Source of the DNA: Spirometra erinaceieuropaei
Lineage: Eukaryota; Platyhelminthes; Cestoda; Diphyllobothriidea; Diphyllobothriidae
Direction: 5' to 3'
Assembly (NCBI GenBank): GCA_902702965.1
Contig: CACRXP010000142.1
Coordinates: 972,144-1,036,143 of the forward strand
DNA length: 64,000 nt
Each line of letters begins with the position of its first letter. Within the stretch, counting starts at the first letter, position 1. The translations under genes and the position numbers were made by a program. The notes below the pieces were generated by a model that was given only the letters and a program-made list of their open reading frames with translations, was not told the origin of the DNA and searched no databases. Of this stretch, positions 55,201-61,200 are shown in pieces.

Positions 55201-58200
55201 CGAATACCCAGTGGATGAATGCAATCCGCCGTACAATTGCCGAACTGGTTTCTGCTCCAAACAGATCTAAACGCGCGCAAGATTTCCGACAACTGTGATC
55301 ATTTCTTCATGGCTGCATGGCGTATGTTGTTTTCGAGAGGTCTGTTCTAAGTCTTGCCCGCAGTTTTTGATTAAAAATATGCCTTAGATTCTCCTGGCCG
55401 TTTCGTAAAGATTAAGTAAGTAGGGCTGTAAAATTAATCATCATACTGCATAATTCTATGATAATTTAGTTATCGCTGGATGCCGGCTTTCGAACGAACT
55501 TCTTTCCGGCTGCATGCAAAAACAATAGTTAGTAAAAAATAGCTACTTACATAGCACGCATTTTTCTCAAAGATCTTAAATGCCCTAACGAGTTCAAATA
55601 TGTCTCATAGAAGACACAATTAAAAATATTCATTTTTCTGCTTATTTGGAAGTCCATGACGTCTTCTTCCAATTTTGTACCCAAAGGGTATAATTCGGTT
55701 TTAAAAGTTTCCTACTATGAGATTTTTTAATACTGTGAAATGACCCTGCATAAAACGTCATGTCTCTGCGTTGCAAATGTGGCTTGTTAAGTTAAAAATA
55801 TGGCTCAAATCCACTTCTAAATGTTATGAACCTCATATGGTCGCCTCTTAATGCCGTAGAGAAATGTGTGGTCTTCCATACGCGGAAAATATAAGGCTTG
55901 TAGTTTGGGAACCCTCAATGCAAGTGTGACGGCAGGTCGTGTGCAAAATTATACGGAAATTGGAAAGGTTTTTAAAACCGAATTATGCTCTTCCTTTGTG
56001 TATAAACTTGGAAGAAGACGTAATTTTCTACTGAATAAGCAAAATAATAAATATTTTATGCAAGTTTTCCATGAAGTATAATTGAATCTTTAAGGGCATC
56101 GAAAATCAATGAAAGAATGCATGCTACTTAAGTAGCCATTTTTATGGAGTACGATTTTTGGATTTAGCCAACAAGAAATTCGTTCGAAAGCCGGTATCCC
56201 GGAGTAACTGAATTATTATAGAATTATTCTGTACGATGATTAGTTGTACAACCTGACTTATTTAATCTTCTCGAAACGAAAACGCATTTCGGAATTTCTG
56301 TTGAAATTTCATGAGTTAGCCCACCTACTGCAGATCGGATGCGAGGTTGATATGCAGCATACGTGCGTCTTACGTTTGCAACAAGCTTATGAGACCCTAA
56401 TTTAGACCAAAGGCAGCAGAGCAGCTCATCTTGGGCAGAAGCAGTTGTACGTCATCTGCTCACCTGGATATCGAGGTTGACTGCAACAGTGGGAAAGTCC
56501 AATCGTCCGACTTGTTTCAGCCCAATTACATCGGTCCTGGTGTCGCGTCGACGATTCCAGTAGCAGATATCCCCGTTCTCCAACTCTGACAATCGCACAA
56601 GGTCAATGCGGGCGGCCTCCTCAGCATCCATGTCGAGAGACAAACTGGGTCGCGGGGTGGGCGACGAGTCAGCCACGGTCTGCGCCATGCGTCCGGTTGC
56701 GTTCACCGCCGCCGACGCCGCCGTCAGCAGTTTGGATCGGCGGATCAGAGTGCCCTGTGTAGGCTGAACCTTCACGGCGAAGAGGAGATCCACGAAGTCA
56801 GATCTGGCCGCCTGTAGACTGTCCTGCATCAGCAAGGCATCTGCGTTGAAACAGAACGCGGTCCCATGGTAGACGCGAAAGACGCTGTCAAGCTTGAGGG
56901 CAGTCTCCTTCATCTTGAGAGAGAGGAAAAAGCACTGGTTAGATAGTAGATGTCAGGAGTCAAAAAAGCTAGTAGGACTCGTTGCCAGAATTTGCGATAC
57001 CAGCATTTATAAATGCTCACTTCCTCGGCTACGACTCCTCCAGGCGGCTATGTTTTGACTATCATTCACTAACGGGACAGTTGTAGACACCCTCACCAAC
57101 ATGCACATAATCTGTAGGACGCTTTTCAATTTCCATACGAGCATGCCGCCATCCTCAACTTAAACTCCTGGTCAGCGCCCACTCTGGCAACACGAGTTCA
57201 AAGACCGCCAGTTTTTCTCGGCTACACTCACAAGTCATATTTTCGTTTTAGTTAGGATTGCACTTAGGCACTCAGTTGAAATTTTAAGGGAGGAAAGTAT
57301 GTGAGAAATAGTTTGAAAATGAAAAAGTCTCTTTGAAGGGTGATGCACCCGCTTAACGGTTTAGAGGCAACTGGAACTACCGAGTAGGGCGGTTTCCGTG
57401 AAGGGGGGCGGTTCTTTGCTGACAGATTGTCATTTTTGTCTCGGACTAAATGCTAGGAACTGACCGATTGAACTACCTCAAATACGGCCTCAACTAGATC
57501 CTCAGGCAGTCCACGTGTAATGCTTTTAGTTAATTGGCGAACGACCAGTTGCCCGTGAGTAATATTTGACAACTGAACTCACATCCTCGATCGAGTTATC
57601 CTTAAGATCTAAAAGAAGCATCGCATAAACTAATATTCCATGACACCTATCGGCTTATTTGCCAACATTAATCGACCAAACCCAAAAAACTTAATTCGAC
57701 AGATGCAAGGAATTACTTCCATTGTCATACTGGAGCGCTCTTTCCAAAAAACACAAAATGTTCGTAAGCTTGTAAACACTGAGTATTACGAAACTAAATC
57801 ATCCGGAACTTAATCAGTAGTTGCTCGTGGAAAGGATCTTATTTTAGCTTGCTTTCATCTTGTGTGAGCAGTGGAAAGTCTCTTAAAGAAGCGATTCCAA
57901 TAAACAGGGGTTATAAAACACCTGTTCATCTTTGCAACAAAAGGCATCGCTGACAGAACACTCTTGCAAGAGTGTGCATGAATTAAAATGTGGCCTGACC
58001 TTAACAAGATTTGTCATTGAATTTTCATGGACACATGCAAGAAAACTGAAAATCCAGAGTGAGCCTAGGGGCATATCTGCCACAGGAAGATACTACCCAG
58101 GTGAGGACGGAGTTTTACTAAGTGTGGAAAATAAATTCGAACTATCGCCCGGACCGCGGTAGATTGCATTTCCACTGAAAGGTTTTCCTGTCATCTGTGA

Positions 58201-61200
58201 TGATTTCATCGAAAGGGATAATTGACAAATAATTATTTCTCATCGCTTAAAACAGACAGTCAGGAGGCTGGCAGAATGTCCTCTTTTATCGAGTTGCTTT
58301 GGATAGAGCGGGAATAAGTACCCCCCCACTACGGGCGATTTTACACCAAACTGTCATGTCCTAACTTTAGCCCCACCTTCCCTGGAATTAAACACAAGGT
58401 CGCCTGCAATACGGAGACGTACTTATAACTATGCGCTGGCAGTGCTTTTCCCGAACAACAGAAAGAGGAATTTTTATTTTCAATCAGCTTATTAGTATGA
58501 CCAAGGTAAGGCCGACGACTTGGAGACTCTAACTCGTTGCTCTGTTAGGTAAGGCAGCTCCCGATTCTTTAAACCGCAAGTTTCCATTGCGAAATTTCTC
58601 CAAATTAGGCATAAAGTCTGGAAGGTATTAACAGATAATCGTGCTGCGGTTGTTTCAGTAACAATTTTTAAAAATTGCAACGTCTATGTTTTACTGCCGT
58701 CTGGCCTTAGCGACAATCTGGAAAGTGATCAAATATATGTATATATACATGTGTCCTAAGGCTTATTCCTCACGTCAGACTTTCTGGATGCACACTTCTT
58801 TCATGTAGATTCTAGGAAGTCCTCCATAAAATAATGAAAATCATTATGGATGGGCTTTTACAGAGGTGTGCATTCAGTTTCAACCGACAACAGGAGTCTG
58901 TCGAGTTTTGAGGTCTGTTTTCGACTAATATAAATGAAAAAATTTAGAAAAATTAGTTTTTTGAGGTAACAAATATTTTGGGTAGACGCTTTTAATTTGA
59001 ACTCAAACAGAAAGATGAATCATTAGGGAAGGACGGTCGATGGCAGGGATGGCAAAGTTAGCAACCCTTTGGGTTTTAATCCTGTCCTCTTCAGACGGCC
59101 AAGTGCAATCGCAAGCTCAAACCGGTGCCTATACACAGGCCGTACTGCCTCCTACTATCAACTGACGGAATTATTTTGCTCAGGATATTAGTAATTCGAT
59201 GAGCCCACGCTTAATCAAACAAGGATTCTTGATGCTCCCTCGACGATGATGTCAAGTTAGTCAGGAAAATTATGCAAGAGTAAAGTGGAAAAACTTCACT
59301 CACATTCTCGTAGAGGCGCACAATACGAACGGGTAGTTCTATCTCTGAGTGAGCCACGTAATTGCGTCGGGTGCGACTCCGATGGAGGTTGTCTTGGCGT
59401 TGCCGCCGAACGCTGGCATTGCGATTGACTGGACGACCATCGAATCCGGCCGCAGAGGAGGAACGGAGGGAACGGCGCAGGAACAGCCGGCGGTCGCTGA
59501 GGGCTGCCGTGGAGAGTTGTAGGCGAAAGCGATCCACCGAGGGCTGCAAACCACCCGGATGTGCATACGCCAACTGGTAGGCGGAAATCTCAGCGAGACT
59601 GAAGCTAGCGCGGCCGAGGGGGTTGCCATTGAGCTGCAGATGGCCACCGGAGAACTTGACGGAATTGTTGAGGTAGCTGAAGTACTCCATTTCGTCTCGG
59701 TTGCTTAGCACGTGGAATCGGACTATGGCCTCATCTATGTAGCCGACGATCTAAATGGAAGGGGGCCAAAAAAAGCTTGGGTGAAACTATGGAGGAACAA
59801 TGCCCTCGGAGTTACTACTGAAATTGTCGACTCATACGTGCTGCTGCTCATTTTTGGCGTAATCAGTCTGAAGCACACGAACTTCCGGCGCACATCCCAG
59901 ATTAAGAATAACAAGGACTGGGAATAGTGAACACTTCTTTCACGTTTTGGAATAAACCCAAGAATATTGACATTAATGTTCTGCTGTAAGAGCTAACCAA
60001 GGCAAAGCGCAGGCTCAGTTGAGACAGCCGTTTTCCTGTTTGTTCTAAATTAGTGTTATTGATTAGGTTGACATTCATATGTGCAATTTTTGAAGCTTTT
60101 TGGAATGGGCGTGTTACGTATAGTATAAACCTAATCTCGAATATATAATTAATTGGTCTCGATGTTGGCAATCTTGAAAGGTGTCAGTCCAGATAATAAA
60201 AAATCTAGTAGTTGGGCCATGCTGTTATGTAAAAGGTAGGAATCCATAAAGATATCTAATCATGAGCCATGTTTGTGTTCACATGCATTGCTATTGTGCA
60301 TTCCCGTACTTACTTTTAATGCCACACGAATAACTTCAAACTTTAAAACCGCCCTCTGACTCTTGGATATCGGGGAAATTTCTAATACACTGATATCGTT
60401 TTGTGAGGAGCGGCAAGAAAATATTGGGCACTGATAGGATGTAGAGTCCCCAAGTGGATGGCAAGCGCAAAAATATTCCCTTACACTCAGTCTGGCAGTA
60501 AACATCACTTATTACTCGTCGTTCCCATCGTTTGAGATTTCCTTCCCTTCCTGGCTAAATGTAAACTTACCAGCGACGCCCTATTCGAAATCTGTTATTT
60601 TTTGAAAATCGTTTTTTGTTTATTTTTCAATCACTGCGCTCAATTTCTTTGCCAAGTGACAGCGTACGACAAGACTTTCGGTGGAAATGCATCTATTTTT
60701 TGCGTCCGTCCTATGTGTTTCCCCGCCCGCAAAACTCCCTTTTCCATCATTCAGCAAATGGCACGGTCCACAGGTTAGCTCAAGTTAGTTGTGGGTCCTA
60801 CACCCTATGGTTGTCAAATATTGTTTTTATTCATTAAACATTGTGTCCGCAATTAACCCTAGTTGATAGTTTCCCTGTGAATGGAGGACAACATTTTACG
60901 AGCAGACAATTACATAAGGTGTTTGGCGGAGTCATACCGACCACAGAACCCCATCGCTGTATTTATGTCAGGTTCTGGACCGGTCCGAGATTCCTGTTTC
61001 ACAAATGATGAAAATAGCAACTGGGCATTGTATATGGTCTCCTAGCACGAGTCAGTCGCCTACAACCTCAACCAATCTTGTGCCAACACTCTCCATCCTC
61101 TTCGTGGTTGGAAAGCTGAAATTGTGGCCTACCTCTTTTGTTCAACGACTTGAGGCAACGCATCCCGCATGTGCACCAGAGTTTTGTCCCGCGTATTTGT